Below are positions 24,519 through 32,760 of a DNA stretch of 45,650 bases, in pieces (position 1 is the first letter of the stretch; each line of letters starts with the position of its first letter). Source of the stretch: Nocardia wallacei (GTDB taxonomy: Bacteria; Actinomycetota; Actinomycetes; Mycobacteriales; Mycobacteriaceae); assembly GCF_029869545.1 (NCBI RefSeq), contig NZ_JARWQD010000385.1, positions 1-45,650 of the forward strand. Reading direction: 5' to 3'. Below the pieces are notes generated by a model, which saw only the letters and a list, made by a program, of their open reading frames with translations, was not told the DNA's origin and did not search any database. The translations under genes and the position numbers were made by a program.

Positions 24519-25825
24519 AGCCACTCCCGCGCGATGCGGTGCCAGTTGTTGGTCGTCCCCAACTGGCCCAGCGCCGCGAAGGTGAACAGATCCACCCGCC
24601 GCGAGAAGACGTGCTCGGGCGGCAGCCGCTGCTGCCGCATGCCCTGGAATTCGGCGGCGCGGGGATCGACGGCGAGAACCACGGCGCCCGTGGCGATTTC
24701 GGGCGTGATCGTGATCTCCTCGTCGAGCAGATGCCAGCCCGCGGCGGCCCACACGTACTCGAGGACCTCCTGCGGATCGATACTCGCGGCCGGATCGATG
24801 ATGCCGCGACCGACCCACAGGTCGTAGAGGTCCCGGGCGCGCAATTCACCCGCCGCGCGCATGCCCGCGCGCTCCAGCTCGACATACTCCGGTTCCATCG
24901 AGTGGTACAGCCCGAAATCCACGAATCCGACCCGGCCGTCGGTGGCGAGGAGAATATTGCCGGGGTGCGGATCGCCGCAGAACTGGTAGTCGGAGAACAC
25001 GGTGTTGACGTAGAAGCGATAGATGAGCTCACCTATCCGGTCGCGGTCGTCGTCCGGCAGCTGCTGGATCTGCGGAAAGGACTTCCCGTCGAGGAATTCG
25101 GTCACCAGCACGTTGTGCCCGCAGAGTTCCTCGATGCTGTCCGGGACCGTGATGAACGGATGATCCCGATAATGCGAGGCCACGCGATGCTGGCTCACCG
25201 CCTCGCGCTCGTAGTCGAGTTCGCTGCCGATATTGCGGGCGATCTCGTCGAGCACCTCGTTGTCGGCCGCGCTGGGCAGAATGGATTTCCAGAGCCTGCT
25301 GATCATCACCAGATTGCGCATATCGGCCTCGACGGCCCGGTCCACGCCCGGATATTTGACCTTGACCGCGACCTGGCGCCCATCGTGCAGCGTGGCCCGG
25401 TACACCTGGCCGATCGAGGCCGCGGCGATCGCGTCCTCGTCGAAGTCGGCGAAGATTCGCGCCATGGGCCCGAGGTCGTCCTCGATCACCTTCCGCATCG
25501 CCGAGAACGGGGCCGCGGGAGCCTGATCGCGCAATTCGGCGAGCTTGTCGCGGAACATCTCGCGATGCGATTCCGGGAGCAGGTCGACATCGAGCACCGA
25601 CAGCATCTGACCCAGCTTCATCGCCGCGCCCTTCATGCCGCCGAGCACCGTGACCAATTGCTGCGCGGTCTGCAAGGTGGACCGCTCGGCGAGCAGCTGC
25701 CGCGCGTCCTCGGGTTTCCCGATCATGGACAACCGCGTGCCGACTCCGCGGACCGCCTGTCCCGCGACCAACCGGCCCATCCTGCTGCCGCGCGCGAAAC
25801 GGCCCTTCGGCACTCGACTGCCCAC
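24455..25825 (-). CDS. ABC1/AarF (UbiB) family atypical kinase-like protein
   Basis: A 456-aa protein. Family motifs in order are KGAAMKLGQMLS (the KxGQ inhibitory motif), AAASIGQVYRA (the Ala-rich loop replacing the Gly-rich loop), VAVKVKYPG (the ATP-binding Lys), ExD-like ELDYEREA, DPHPGNILL and VDFGLY (the DFG-like metal site). Members regulate quinone or lipid metabolism through ATPase activity. GTG 25825 is supported by GGAGGTGC upstream; longer in-frame starts look non-coding. It is divergent from a TetR regulator 131 bp away, a common regulatory arrangement. Confidence 0.9.
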   Translation of the reverse strand: MGSRVPKGRFARGSRMGRLVAGQAVRGVGTRLSMIGKPEDARQLLAERSTLQTAQQLVTVLGGMKGAAMKLGQMLSVLDVDLLPESHREMFRDKLAELRDQAPAAPFSAMRKVIEDDLGPMARIFADFDEDAIAAASIGQVYRATLHDGRQVAVKVKYPGVDRAVEADMRNLVMISRLWKSILPSAADNEVLDEIARNIGSELDYEREAVSQHRVASHYRDHPFITVPDSIEELCGHNVLVTEFLDGKSFPQIQQLPDDDRDRIGELIYRFYVNTVFSDYQFCGDPHPGNILLATDGRVGFVDFGLYHSMEPEYVELERAGMRAAGELRARDLYDLWVGRGIIDPAASIDPQEVLEYVWAAAGWHLLDEEITITPEIATGAVVLAVDPRAAEFQGMRQQRLPPEHVFSRRVDLFTFAALGQLGTTNNWHRIAREWLYREPPTTEIGRTVARWESRR

Positions 25826-25956
25826 CAGCGCACCTCCATTGGCACATGCTTCGAATGACGCGGTGTTCACTCTGCACGTTTTCGGCCCGTGGCAACAGGG
25901 GGCGTGACTAAACTGAGCGATGCTCATCTTCTAGCGACAGCAGGCAGGAGGTCGCG

Positions 25957-26586
25957 ATGCCGACGAAAGCGGTGGGCCAGCGTCGTCGCCCGACACAGGA
26001 CCGGGCCAAGGCAACCAGGGAGCACATCCTCGACACCGCCGCACAGCTTTTCGGGGAGCGTGGCATCGCCAATACCTCGACGAACCGCATCGCGGCCGAG
26101 GCGGGGGTGAGCGTCGGGACGGTCTACCGGTACTTCTCCGACCGCTCCGTCATCGTCGAGGAGCTGCTCGGGCGGTTGCTCGAGAATGTCGAGCGGCGCT
26201 TCACCCAGCGGGTGTTCGGCCTCTCGGAAAAGTCTGTCCTGGAGATGATCACCGGCATCCTGGAGGTCATCACCGACGAGCTGGTGGACAATGCCCGCCT
26301 GGTGCGCGCGCTGGTGGCGGGCGTGCAGTTCTACAGCAGCGGCATCCCCGAATTCGAGCCGCGCCTGCGCCTGCTGGTCAAGGTGCTGGTGATCCAGCTG
26401 CTCGGCCCCGGTGACGATCACGAATACGACGTGATGACATTCGTGCTGATCAACACGGGTTTCGCGGCGGTGCTGCGGGCGTCGGCGCTGGAGGTCGACA
26501 GCCAGGAGCGCAAGGAGGCCATCGAGATGACCGCGCGCATGATGGCGGCCATGGCCGAGGCGGAGATCAAGTCCCGCGCGGCGTGA
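25957..26586 (+). CDS. TetR-family transcriptional regulator
   Basis: A 209-aa protein. The HTH region is REHILDTAAQLFGERGIANTS followed by IAAEAGVSVGTVYRYFSDRS (about residues 24-70). The C-terminal helical ligand domain is typical in size. GGCAGGAGG lies 5 nt before ATG 25957. It is divergent from the ABC1 kinase-like gene, its most likely target. A TAAACT hexamer at 25909-25914 could be the -10. Confidence 0.93.
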   Translation: MPTKAVGQRRRPTQDRAKATREHILDTAAQLFGERGIANTSTNRIAAEAGVSVGTVYRYFSDRSVIVEELLGRLLENVERRFTQRVFGLSEKSVLEMITGILEVITDELVDNARLVRALVAGVQFYSSGIPEFEPRLRLLVKVLVIQLLGPGDDHEYDVMTFVLINTGFAAVLRASALEVDSQERKEAIEMTARMMAAMAEAEIKSRAA

Positions 26587-26818
26587 AACACGCTCGTCTC
26601 ATGAAAAATGAGCACCTACCCAACTATGGGCTCCTCCGCTCTTACATCGTTTGGGCCACGAGCGGACCAACTGCCTGCTGAGGGCCCGTTTTTGCGACCG
26701 TCACCCACCTCTCAAAGAGGAGTAGAAGGTGAGCGCGCGCTCGGCTTACCGTTTGTGACAGAGCAAACAGCGATAGCAGACCACCGCGTCTGACTCATGG
26801 TTGGAAGAGAGGTCGCCG
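26587..26818 (+). other. intergenic region with inverted repeats before the PucR-type gene
   Basis: Holds two small inverted repeats. CTCAT-GAAAA-ATGAG (26598-26612) lies just after the TetR gene. GTTTG-N8-CAAAC (about 26753-26770) lies 50 bp before the PucR-type start and is a possible operator. GGGCC (26653) can pair with GGCCC (26683), followed by five T, a weak terminator candidate for the TetR gene. Confidence 0.4.
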
Positions 26819-28102
26819 ATGACCGCCGACACGTCGAACAACCCAGGCCTGACGTACTCCGGCACGCCGTTGTCCGAGCCGCTGAAGAACGTGCGCGCCT
26901 TGTCTCGGCAGATGGTGGGGCATTTCGTGGAGACGGTGGCGCCGTGCCGCACGCTCCCCGGGGACGCCATCCACGGCGACGTCACCAGCATCACCCGCCT
27001 GTGCCTGGAACTGGCGGTCAGCATGCTCGACGGTGTCGACGTCCCGGAGAAGATCCGCAAGCTCGAGGACACCGCCGGGCAGTGGGCGCGCGAGGGCGTG
27101 CCGATCGACACCATCCACCACGCCATCCACGAGGGGTTCCGCCTCGGCTTCGATCTCGTCGTCACCAGTGCCACCAACAGCTACCGGCGCATGCGCGACG
27201 ACGGCGAGGAGGTGCTGCTGCTGCGGCGCGGCGACTACGACAACCTGATCGGCGGTGCCAAGCTCGTCGTCGACATGCTCGACACCATGACCACCGCGGT
27301 CTCGAAAGCCTATGTGCGCGAACTGCGTTCGGTGGTCAGCGAGCATCACACGGCGGTGCACACCCTGACCTCGGCGCTGCTCGGCGGGCATCCGACCTCC
27401 ACCATGGCCCGCGAATGCGGCATCGAGATCGCCGAGCAGTACAACGTGCTGGCGCTGGCCATCCCCGCACATCCCGAGGAGGCCAATCCGATGGTGGACG
27501 GCGCGGTGGTCGCCCGGCGCAAGCTGCGGCGCATCCAGGCCGCGCTGGCCCCCGGACACGACGGCCACACGGTCCTGTCGCTGCTCAGCGTCGACGGCGG
27601 CACCCTGCTCATCCCCACCACCGACGGCGACTCCGACGAGCTCGACCGGCTGGTCACCACGCTGTCGCAGGCGGCGCAGGTGCCCATCACGGCGACGGTC
27701 GTGACCGCGGGATCCCACGACATTCCCGCTGCCGCCGATCGGGCCCATCAGCTGCTCGACATGGTGCATCGGCTCAAGCTGGTCCGGGGCCTGTACCGAT
27801 TCGACGACATCGCCCTCGAATATCAGCTCACCCGGCCGGGTCCCGGCCGCGAGCACCTGGGCACCCTGCTCGACCCGCTCGACGCGCACCCCGAACTGCT
27901 CGAGACCCTGCAGCGGCACATCAGCAACAACCTCAACCGCCAGCGGACCGCGCACGCCCTGCACATCCACACCAACACCGTCGACTACCGGCTCAAACGC
28001 ATCGCGACCCTCACCGGCTGCGATCCCACCCACGCCAGCGGGCTGTGGTACCTGCGCTCGGCCCTCGTCGCGCGCAGCTACCGGCAGACCCATCCGGCGT
28101 AG
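26819..28102 (+). CDS. PucR/CdaR-type transcriptional regulator
   Basis: A 427-aa protein. An N-terminal helical region (about residues 20-180), with the long helices seen in RsbR/DUF-type input domains, precedes a central GGDEF-like/CdaR domain. The C-terminal HTH_30 reads LQRHISNNLNRQRTAHALHI then HTNTVDYRLKRIATLTGCD. This C-terminal pattern defines PucR/CdaR activators. ATG 26819 has GAGAGG upstream; an in-frame TTG at 26801 is weaker. Such regulators are multi-copy in nocardiae and the target cannot be read from context. Confidence 0.88.
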   Translation: MTADTSNNPGLTYSGTPLSEPLKNVRALSRQMVGHFVETVAPCRTLPGDAIHGDVTSITRLCLELAVSMLDGVDVPEKIRKLEDTAGQWAREGVPIDTIHHAIHEGFRLGFDLVVTSATNSYRRMRDDGEEVLLLRRGDYDNLIGGAKLVVDMLDTMTTAVSKAYVRELRSVVSEHHTAVHTLTSALLGGHPTSTMARECGIEIAEQYNVLALAIPAHPEEANPMVDGAVVARRKLRRIQAALAPGHDGHTVLSLLSVDGGTLLIPTTDGDSDELDRLVTTLSQAAQVPITATVVTAGSHDIPAAADRAHQLLDMVHRLKLVRGLYRFDDIALEYQLTRPGPGREHLGTLLDPLDAHPELLETLQRHISNNLNRQRTAHALHIHTNTVDYRLKRIATLTGCDPTHASGLWYLRSALVARSYRQTHPA

Positions 28103-28229
28103 GGAGGCCGCGCACTACTTGCGGTAGTCGGTTTGTGATTGGCGTGGGCCAATTCGGGCAACTCCATAGCGTGCGCGCCGTCTCGGCTGGTGGGCGCGTT
28201 TCCCGACGATATGGAACGGGAGGAAGACA

Positions 28230-28421
28230 ATGTCCGGCAAATTCGAACTCTTCGCCGATGCCGCCGATAAATTCCGGTGGCGCCTGAAGGCCGGGAACGG
28301 CGAGGTCATCGCGCAGAGCCAGGCCTACGCGACGAAGGACGCGGCGAGAAAGGGCATCGCCTCGGTGCAGAGCAACGCCGCCGATGCGACGGTCGTCGAT
28401 CTCGCCGAAGCATCCGGATAA
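28230..28421 (+). CDS. YegP-family (DUF1508) small protein
   Basis: A 63-aa single DUF1508 unit: FELFADAADKFRWRLKAGNG then VIAQSQAYATKDAARKGIASV. Family members are small beta-rich proteins, often stress-linked, with no defined biochemical role. E. coli YegP has two such units, while single-unit forms are usual in actinobacteria. GGGAGGAAG lies 5 nt before ATG 28230. A strong hairpin follows the stop codon. Confidence 0.93.
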   Translation: MSGKFELFADAADKFRWRLKAGNGEVIAQSQAYATKDAARKGIASVQSNAADATVVDLAEASG

Positions 28422-28427
28422 CCGATG

Positions 28428-28467
28428 CGATCGAGCCCCATCCGGCACGCCGGGTGGGGCTCGATCG
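28428..28467 (+). terminator. long GC-rich hairpin terminator after yegP
   Basis: Perfect 13-bp arms CGATCGAGCCCCA (28428-28440) and TGGGGCTCGATCG (28455-28467), with a further inner CCGG/CCGG pair, 7 nt after the stop. It has no T run, as is common for actinobacterial I-type terminators. It also shows that the long ORF opening at 28425 is not the true start of the MFS gene. Confidence 0.8.
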
Positions 28468-28589
28468 CGGAGACCGCAAACTTGCGGCATCCCTATCTGG
28501 TGCGCCTACCTGGAGCGGACCCACCGCGCGCTTACGATTCGCTGTTGACAGCGGCAGGGCATTCTCCGTCGAGAGTGGGGAGCGCGGCG

Positions 28590-30116
28590 ATGGAACAGAG
28601 CAGCGGCCACCGGTCGGCGCGCGACGTCATGGCCGCCATGCCGGGGCATGTGCGGGCCGAATTCACTCGGCGCATGCGCAAGCGCGGCCGTCCGCTCGCG
28701 CTGAAGGACATCACGGTCGTCGATGCCGGGATGCTGAAGCGGGCCGTGGTCGCCGCCTCCGTCGGCAACTGCATGGAATGGTTCGACTTCGGCGTCTACA
28801 GCTATCTCGCGGTGGTCATCGGGAAGGTGTTCTTCCCGGATGTCGGCGCGGGCGTGCAGGTGCTGGCCTCGTTCACGACCTTCGCCGCGGCCTTCCTGGT
28901 CCGGCCGCTGGGCGGGTTGTACTTCGGTCCGCTCGGCGACCGGATCGGCCGCCAGAAGGTGCTGGCCACCACCATGCTCATGATGGCGGGCAGCACCTTC
29001 GCGATCGGCTTCATCCCCAGTTACGCCTCGATCGGCGTGGCCGCCCCGATTCTGCTGCTGGTCTGCCGGATGGTGCAGGGCTTCTCCACGGGCGGCGAGT
29101 ACGGCGGCGCTACCACGTTCGTCGCCGAGTACTCCCCCGACCGGCGGCGCGGATTCCTGTGCAGCTGGCTCGATTTCGGCACGTTCACCGGTTACGCCGC
29201 CGGGTCCGGCATCGTCACCCTGCTCACCGCGACCCTCGGCGATCAGACGGTGGAGGACTGGGCCTGGCGCCTGCCGTTCCTGATCGCCGGGCCGATCGGC
29301 GCCATCGGCCTGTACATCCGGCTGAAGCTGGAGGACAGCCCCGCCTACCAGGAACAACTCGACGCACACGACCGGGATCTGGCCGAGCAGGAGTCCGGCA
29401 GCGGGCGGCTGCGGGAGATCGGGGAGATCCTCACCCGGCACTGGCGGGCCGTGCTGATGTGCATCGGCCTGGTGCTGCTGTACAACGTCACCAACTACAT
29501 GGTGACGGCGTACCTGCCGACCTATATGACCGAATCGCTGCACCGCTCCGCCACGCATTCGGACATCCTGGTGCTCAGCGCGATGGCGCTGGTGGTCTTG
29601 CTGATCACGTTCGTGGGCCGCGCCAGCGACCGTTTCGGGCGGCGCCCGGTGTTCCTGACCGCGGCCGTGGCCCAGATCGTGCTCGCATACCCGTGCTTCC
29701 TGCTCATCCGCCAGGACGGCTGGGTGCTACCCCTGCTCGGCACCCTGGTCCTGGCCGCACTGCTGGCCGGTTTCGCCGGACCCAGCGCCGCCACCCTGCC
29801 CGCCCTGTTCCCCACCGCCATCCGCTACGGCGCCATGGGCATCTCGTTCAACATCGCGGTCTCCGCCTTCGGCGGCACCACCCCCCTGGTCAACACCGCC
29901 CTCGTCGACGTCACCCACAACCTGATGATGCCCGCCTTCTACCTCATAGCCTCCGGCGTCATAGGTTTCACAGCCGCCCTGTTCCTCAAGGAATCCTCCC
30001 TACTCCCCCTCCGCGGCTCCCAACCCATGGTCGGGACCAAGGAGGAAGCAGAACGCCTGGTGACAACCTCGGAACTGGCATTGGCGGAGCTACGGGCGGA
30101 GTCGTCGAAACGCTGA
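28590..30116 (+). CDS. MFS metabolite:H+ symporter, ProP type
   Basis: A 508-aa, 12-TM transporter of the MHS family that contains proline/betaine ProP and ShiA. Motifs are VGNCMEWFDFGVYSYLA in TM1, GPLGDRIGRQKVLATTMLMM in loop 2-3, the TM4-5 region MVQGFSTGGEYGGATTFVAEY, and GRASDRFGRRP in loop 8-9. There is no C-terminal coiled coil like that of the E. coli osmosensor. The likely substrate is a compatible solute or organic acid. ATG 28590 with GGGGAG upstream was chosen; the opening upstream crosses a terminator hairpin. Confidence 0.88.
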   Translation: MEQSSGHRSARDVMAAMPGHVRAEFTRRMRKRGRPLALKDITVVDAGMLKRAVVAASVGNCMEWFDFGVYSYLAVVIGKVFFPDVGAGVQVLASFTTFAAAFLVRPLGGLYFGPLGDRIGRQKVLATTMLMMAGSTFAIGFIPSYASIGVAAPILLLVCRMVQGFSTGGEYGGATTFVAEYSPDRRRGFLCSWLDFGTFTGYAAGSGIVTLLTATLGDQTVEDWAWRLPFLIAGPIGAIGLYIRLKLEDSPAYQEQLDAHDRDLAEQESGSGRLREIGEILTRHWRAVLMCIGLVLLYNVTNYMVTAYLPTYMTESLHRSATHSDILVLSAMALVVLLITFVGRASDRFGRRPVFLTAAVAQIVLAYPCFLLIRQDGWVLPLLGTLVLAALLAGFAGPSAATLPALFPTAIRYGAMGISFNIAVSAFGGTTPLVNTALVDVTHNLMMPAFYLIASGVIGFTAALFLKESSLLPLRGSQPMVGTKEEAERLVTTSELALAELRAESSKR

Positions 30117-30228
30117 ACTCGAGCGCGGCGGCGAAGCCCATATGTTCATGGCATCGACCGCTCGATCACGCCGAAAGGCCTACAGCGCAGGGCATCCCGT
30201 CAACCGCGGCGAAGCTAACGTGGAGGCT

Positions 30229-30762
30229 ATGTCCGGGTTCACGGTCGGGTCCATGGTGCTGCGGCGCGAGGTACTGCACGGCCAGGTGTGGATGACTATG
30301 CCTGTTCAGGTCATCGCGGATGACGATGTACTCGCCGTCTGGATCGAAGACGGCACCCCCTTCACATTCCCGCAGCATCCGTTCGGCCCACACCCATGGT
30401 CGAGCCAGGACCGGTGGACCGGCAGCAGCGTATTGCAACTGTATCGCCCCACCGACGCCTATTCGGTCTGGGCGTTCTTCCACGGTGACCGGCTCGACTG
30501 TTGGTACATCAACTTCGAAAGGCCTTACAGCCGTGGTCAGAACTACTTCGACACCGACGATCACGGCCTCGATATCGTCATCAGGGACGGAGATTGGCAG
30601 TGGAAAGACCGTGAAGACGTCGCCAAACAGGTCGCCGACGGCCGCCTCACCCCTGCAGAAGCCGAAACAGTCTGGCACGAGGCCGAACACGTCGCTTCCG
30701 CGTTGAATCATGGCACCTGCTGGTGGGTTTCGCGTTGGGAGAACTGGAAGCCGATCCGGTAA
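30229..30762 (+). CDS. DUF402 (FomD-like) domain protein
   Basis: A 177-aa protein. The DUF402 core includes SVLQLYRPTDAYSVWAFFHG and WYINFERPYSRGQNYFDTDDHGLDIVI, ending with an acidic helical tail (EAETVWHEAEHV). DUF402 proteins hydrolyse nucleoside diphosphates or CMP-conjugates in characterised cases (FomD). The conserved Asp/Glu cluster for metal binding (DTDDHGLDI) is present. ATG 30229 is given; GTG 30220 is possible because GGAGG is very close to the ATG. It opens the accessory stretch. Confidence 0.82.
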   Translation: MSGFTVGSMVLRREVLHGQVWMTMPVQVIADDDVLAVWIEDGTPFTFPQHPFGPHPWSSQDRWTGSSVLQLYRPTDAYSVWAFFHGDRLDCWYINFERPYSRGQNYFDTDDHGLDIVIRDGDWQWKDREDVAKQVADGRLTPAEAETVWHEAEHVASALNHGTCWWVSRWENWKPIR

Positions 30763-30766
30763 CCGA

Positions 30767-30919
30767 TCAGCGCTGGTCGTCCTCGTCTCCGATTCGGTCT
30801 CGGATCTCGTCCACCGAACAACCTGGCCGCGGTCGCTCGGGCCAAAGCAGTGCCACCGAGAAGACAGCGGTCGGCACCGCAACAGCGGCGAGCAACCCGA
30901 TGACGACCCATCCGCTCAT
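30767..30919 (-). CDS. 50-aa single-TM protein (third gene of coupled cassette)
   Basis: MSGWVVIGLLAAVAVPTAVF begins one TM helix; the rest is a short polar, acidic tail (CSVDEIRDRIGDEDDQR). Its ATG overlaps the stop of the preceding HTH-like gene (ATGA). There is no signal cleavage site, so it is probably a membrane-inserted peptide with the tail in the cytoplasm. Small one-TM proteins next to small regulators can be toxins or signal relays, but nothing here proves that. Confidence 0.6.
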   Translation of the reverse strand: MSGWVVIGLLAAVAVPTAVFSVALLWPERPRPGCSVDEIRDRIGDEDDQR

Positions 30920-31137
30920 CGGCCGAGCCCGGACTTGATCGCCAACGCCGCCCGGCCACGCAGACTGATCTGCCACCGGCCCCTGCGGCCCGATACCACC
31001 AGGCCGCGGGCATCCAGAGAAGCCAGCGCGTAACGAGTACTCCACCCTGTCAACGACGCCTCTCGACCTATCTGGGCGACGGTCAGCATCCCGCCAGGAG
31101 CGAGAACCGACAGAACGGCCACCTCGGTGGCCTTCAT
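30916..31137 (-). CDS. 73-aa winged-helix-like protein (second gene of coupled cassette)
   Basis: Starts MKATEVAVLSVLAPGGMLTV. The pattern AQIGREASLTGWSTRYALASL, then LVVSGRRGRWQISLRGRAAL, looks like a compact winged-helix DNA-binding fold with a wing and a basic end. ATG 31137 is favoured over the upstream ATG because it overlaps the previous gene's TGA (ATGA). It is likely a DNA-binding partner within the cassette. Confidence 0.65.
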   Translation of the reverse strand: MKATEVAVLSVLAPGGMLTVAQIGREASLTGWSTRYALASLDARGLVVSGRRGRWQISLRGRAALAIKSGLGR

Positions 31138-31442
31138 GCGCCCGCTCCCAACACGGTCCAGCGACTGAAAGACATTCGCGGACAAACCGTTTCGACATCC
31201 GCCACCTGCATAACCGCATCAATCTCCAGAGCACCCAGATGATTCGGAGCCGGGACGACCACCACGTCGACATCCGCAGCACGCGCGTGATCCACCAACC
31301 GAACCGGCGAATAATCAGGCCAGATCAGCACATACCCCAACCGCCGAGCCAACCGCCGCACCCGCGCCACATCCCACTCCACCGAATCCGACACCTCGAG
31401 GTCCATCCACCCGAGCGCGGTAGGTATACGCCTCATCTTCAT
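31134..31442 (-). CDS. 102-aa small Rossmann-like protein (first gene of coupled cassette)
   Basis: The pattern VRRLARRLGYVLIWPDYSP, then LVDHARAADVDVVVVPAPNHL, with DAVMQVADVETVCPRMSF later, resembles the N-terminal fold of serine recombinases, but the catalytic Ser motif is absent and there is no DNA-binding tail. AAAGGGGCGG precedes ATG 31442. It heads three genes joined by ATGA overlaps and is divergent from the XRE-TPR regulator 117 bp away. Similar short proteins are common in nocardial accessory regions (recalled); function unknown. Confidence 0.65.
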   Translation of the reverse strand: MKMRRIPTALGWMDLEVSDSVEWDVARVRRLARRLGYVLIWPDYSPVRLVDHARAADVDVVVVPAPNHLGALEIDAVMQVADVETVCPRMSFSRWTVLGAGA

Positions 31443-31547
31443 CCGCCCCTTTCATTGTCTGGTTCGGTCCAGATTCGGCGCCGGGACCAGGGCGAAGGGC
31501 CAGCAGAGGGACAGTCCAAACCAGTAGAAGAGCTGGCCGCATGCCGT

Positions 31548-31559
31548 TAGGCTCGTGGA
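31548..31559 (+). promoter_or_regulatory. -10 element TAGGCT of a leaderless promoter
   Basis: TAGGCT at 31548-31553 is followed after 6 nt by ATG 31560 of the XRE-TPR gene. No Shine-Dalgarno precedes the ATG. This spacing places the transcription start on or next to the A of ATG. Confidence 0.5.
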
Positions 31560-32720
31560 ATGGGGCAGCATGCTGGAGAACGAATTGCGGCGGAGCGGAA
31601 GCTGGCCGGCCTCACGCAACGCCAGCTCGCCACCCGCGCCAATTACTCGTTGTCGATGTTGAAAGCCGTGGAACAGGGCCGCGAGGTGGCGTCCCCCGGG
31701 TTCCTGTCCGCAGTCGCCCGAGCACTGCGAATCACACCGGAACAGCTCACCGGCGCACCCTTCGATGACGGTAAGCCACTCGCCGACGCAATCAACGAGC
31801 TGTCGATCCTGCTGACCGAAGGCCGGTACGCTCGTGCCGTCGAACCGGATTCGCTCGACCGCATCGATACGGATCTTCGAGCGGCACAGAACTTGTACCG
31901 CCGGGATCGCACACGGCAGACGATCGAGGCACTGCCCGGAATCATCCGCAGACTGCACGGGGCCGTGCGTGAGACCTCCGGCGATACGACAACCCGCGCG
32001 TACACACTGCTCGTGTCGGCATACATACTGGCTGAATGGTCGGTCCGCCGCACCGGCCACCTCATGCTGGCCCTTCCCGCGCTGGATCTCGCCGATACTT
32101 ATGCACCCCTCGCGTCCGACCAGAACTGGGGTTCGTACTCCACCCTCGCCCGTGCACGGGTCCTGACCCATTACGGCGAAGGAGAGGTGGCAGGTCGACT
32201 CATCGACTCTGCCATCAACGTCGCCGGAACCGACAGCGCCGGGATAGTCCTGGCAGGGTACTCACACCTTGCCGGATCCATTAATGAGGCACGAAAACTG
32301 AACTACCCCAACGCCATCGGGCACATCGATGCAGCCCGCGAACTCGCTGCCCAGACCGGCGAAACCGACGCGTACATGACTGCCTTCGGCCCTCTCAACG
32401 TCGAAATCCACGCCCACGCAATCGAACTGGAGTCCGGCGACCCGAACAAGGCAGCAATCGAGGGCGCCACACTCACCTACGCCCCCGATGCTCCCCCAAC
32501 ACGGATCGCCCACCACTGGCACGACAACGCCCGCGCGTGGTTGATGTCAGGCAAACCAGACAAAGCACTCGCCGCCCTGAACAAGGCCCGCCTCGCCGCA
32601 CCCCAACAAACCCGACTACACCCGTCGGTCCGAGAAACTCTGTACGGAATCGCCGCAGCAGAACGCCGCCGCACAGACACCCTCGTCGGCTTCGCCAACT
32701 GGCTCGGCGCAGCCGTGTAG
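31560..32720 (+). CDS. XRE-type regulator with TPR-like C-terminal domain
   Basis: A 386-aa protein. The HTH (about residues 5-62) contains LTQRQLATRANYSLSMLKAV. The rest is a helical repeat region typical of actinobacterial XRE-TPR proteins, with paired helices through about residue 375. Such proteins often control neighbouring accessory genes or respond to peptides. The start appears leaderless. It is divergent from the three-gene cassette at 30767-31442, which is its most likely regulatory partner. Confidence 0.85.
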   Translation: MGQHAGERIAAERKLAGLTQRQLATRANYSLSMLKAVEQGREVASPGFLSAVARALRITPEQLTGAPFDDGKPLADAINELSILLTEGRYARAVEPDSLDRIDTDLRAAQNLYRRDRTRQTIEALPGIIRRLHGAVRETSGDTTTRAYTLLVSAYILAEWSVRRTGHLMLALPALDLADTYAPLASDQNWGSYSTLARARVLTHYGEGEVAGRLIDSAINVAGTDSAGIVLAGYSHLAGSINEARKLNYPNAIGHIDAARELAAQTGETDAYMTAFGPLNVEIHAHAIELESGDPNKAAIEGATLTYAPDAPPTRIAHHWHDNARAWLMSGKPDKALAALNKARLAAPQQTRLHPSVRETLYGIAAAERRRTDTLVGFANWLGAAV

Positions 32721-32760
32721 GACTTGAACCGGCAGTTGGGCACAGCCGCCTCCACGACCG

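Noticed and set aside
26797..28287. 496-aa frame over the PucR-type gene
   Set aside because: Arg/His/Pro-rich out-of-frame shadow; the HTH_30 motif is in the other frame.
28425..28589. N-terminal 55-residue extension of the MFS transporter
   Set aside because: It is encoded by the terminator hairpin region and has no ribosome site; ATG 28590 has one and matches family length.
28277..30295. 672-aa frame over yegP and the MFS gene
   Set aside because: Shadow crossing a terminator hairpin; transporter motifs lie in the 28590 frame.
30767..31282. 171-aa minus-strand version of the last cassette gene
   Set aside because: The long upstream part is a shadow of the two preceding genes; ATG 30919 overlaps the previous stop by ATGA.
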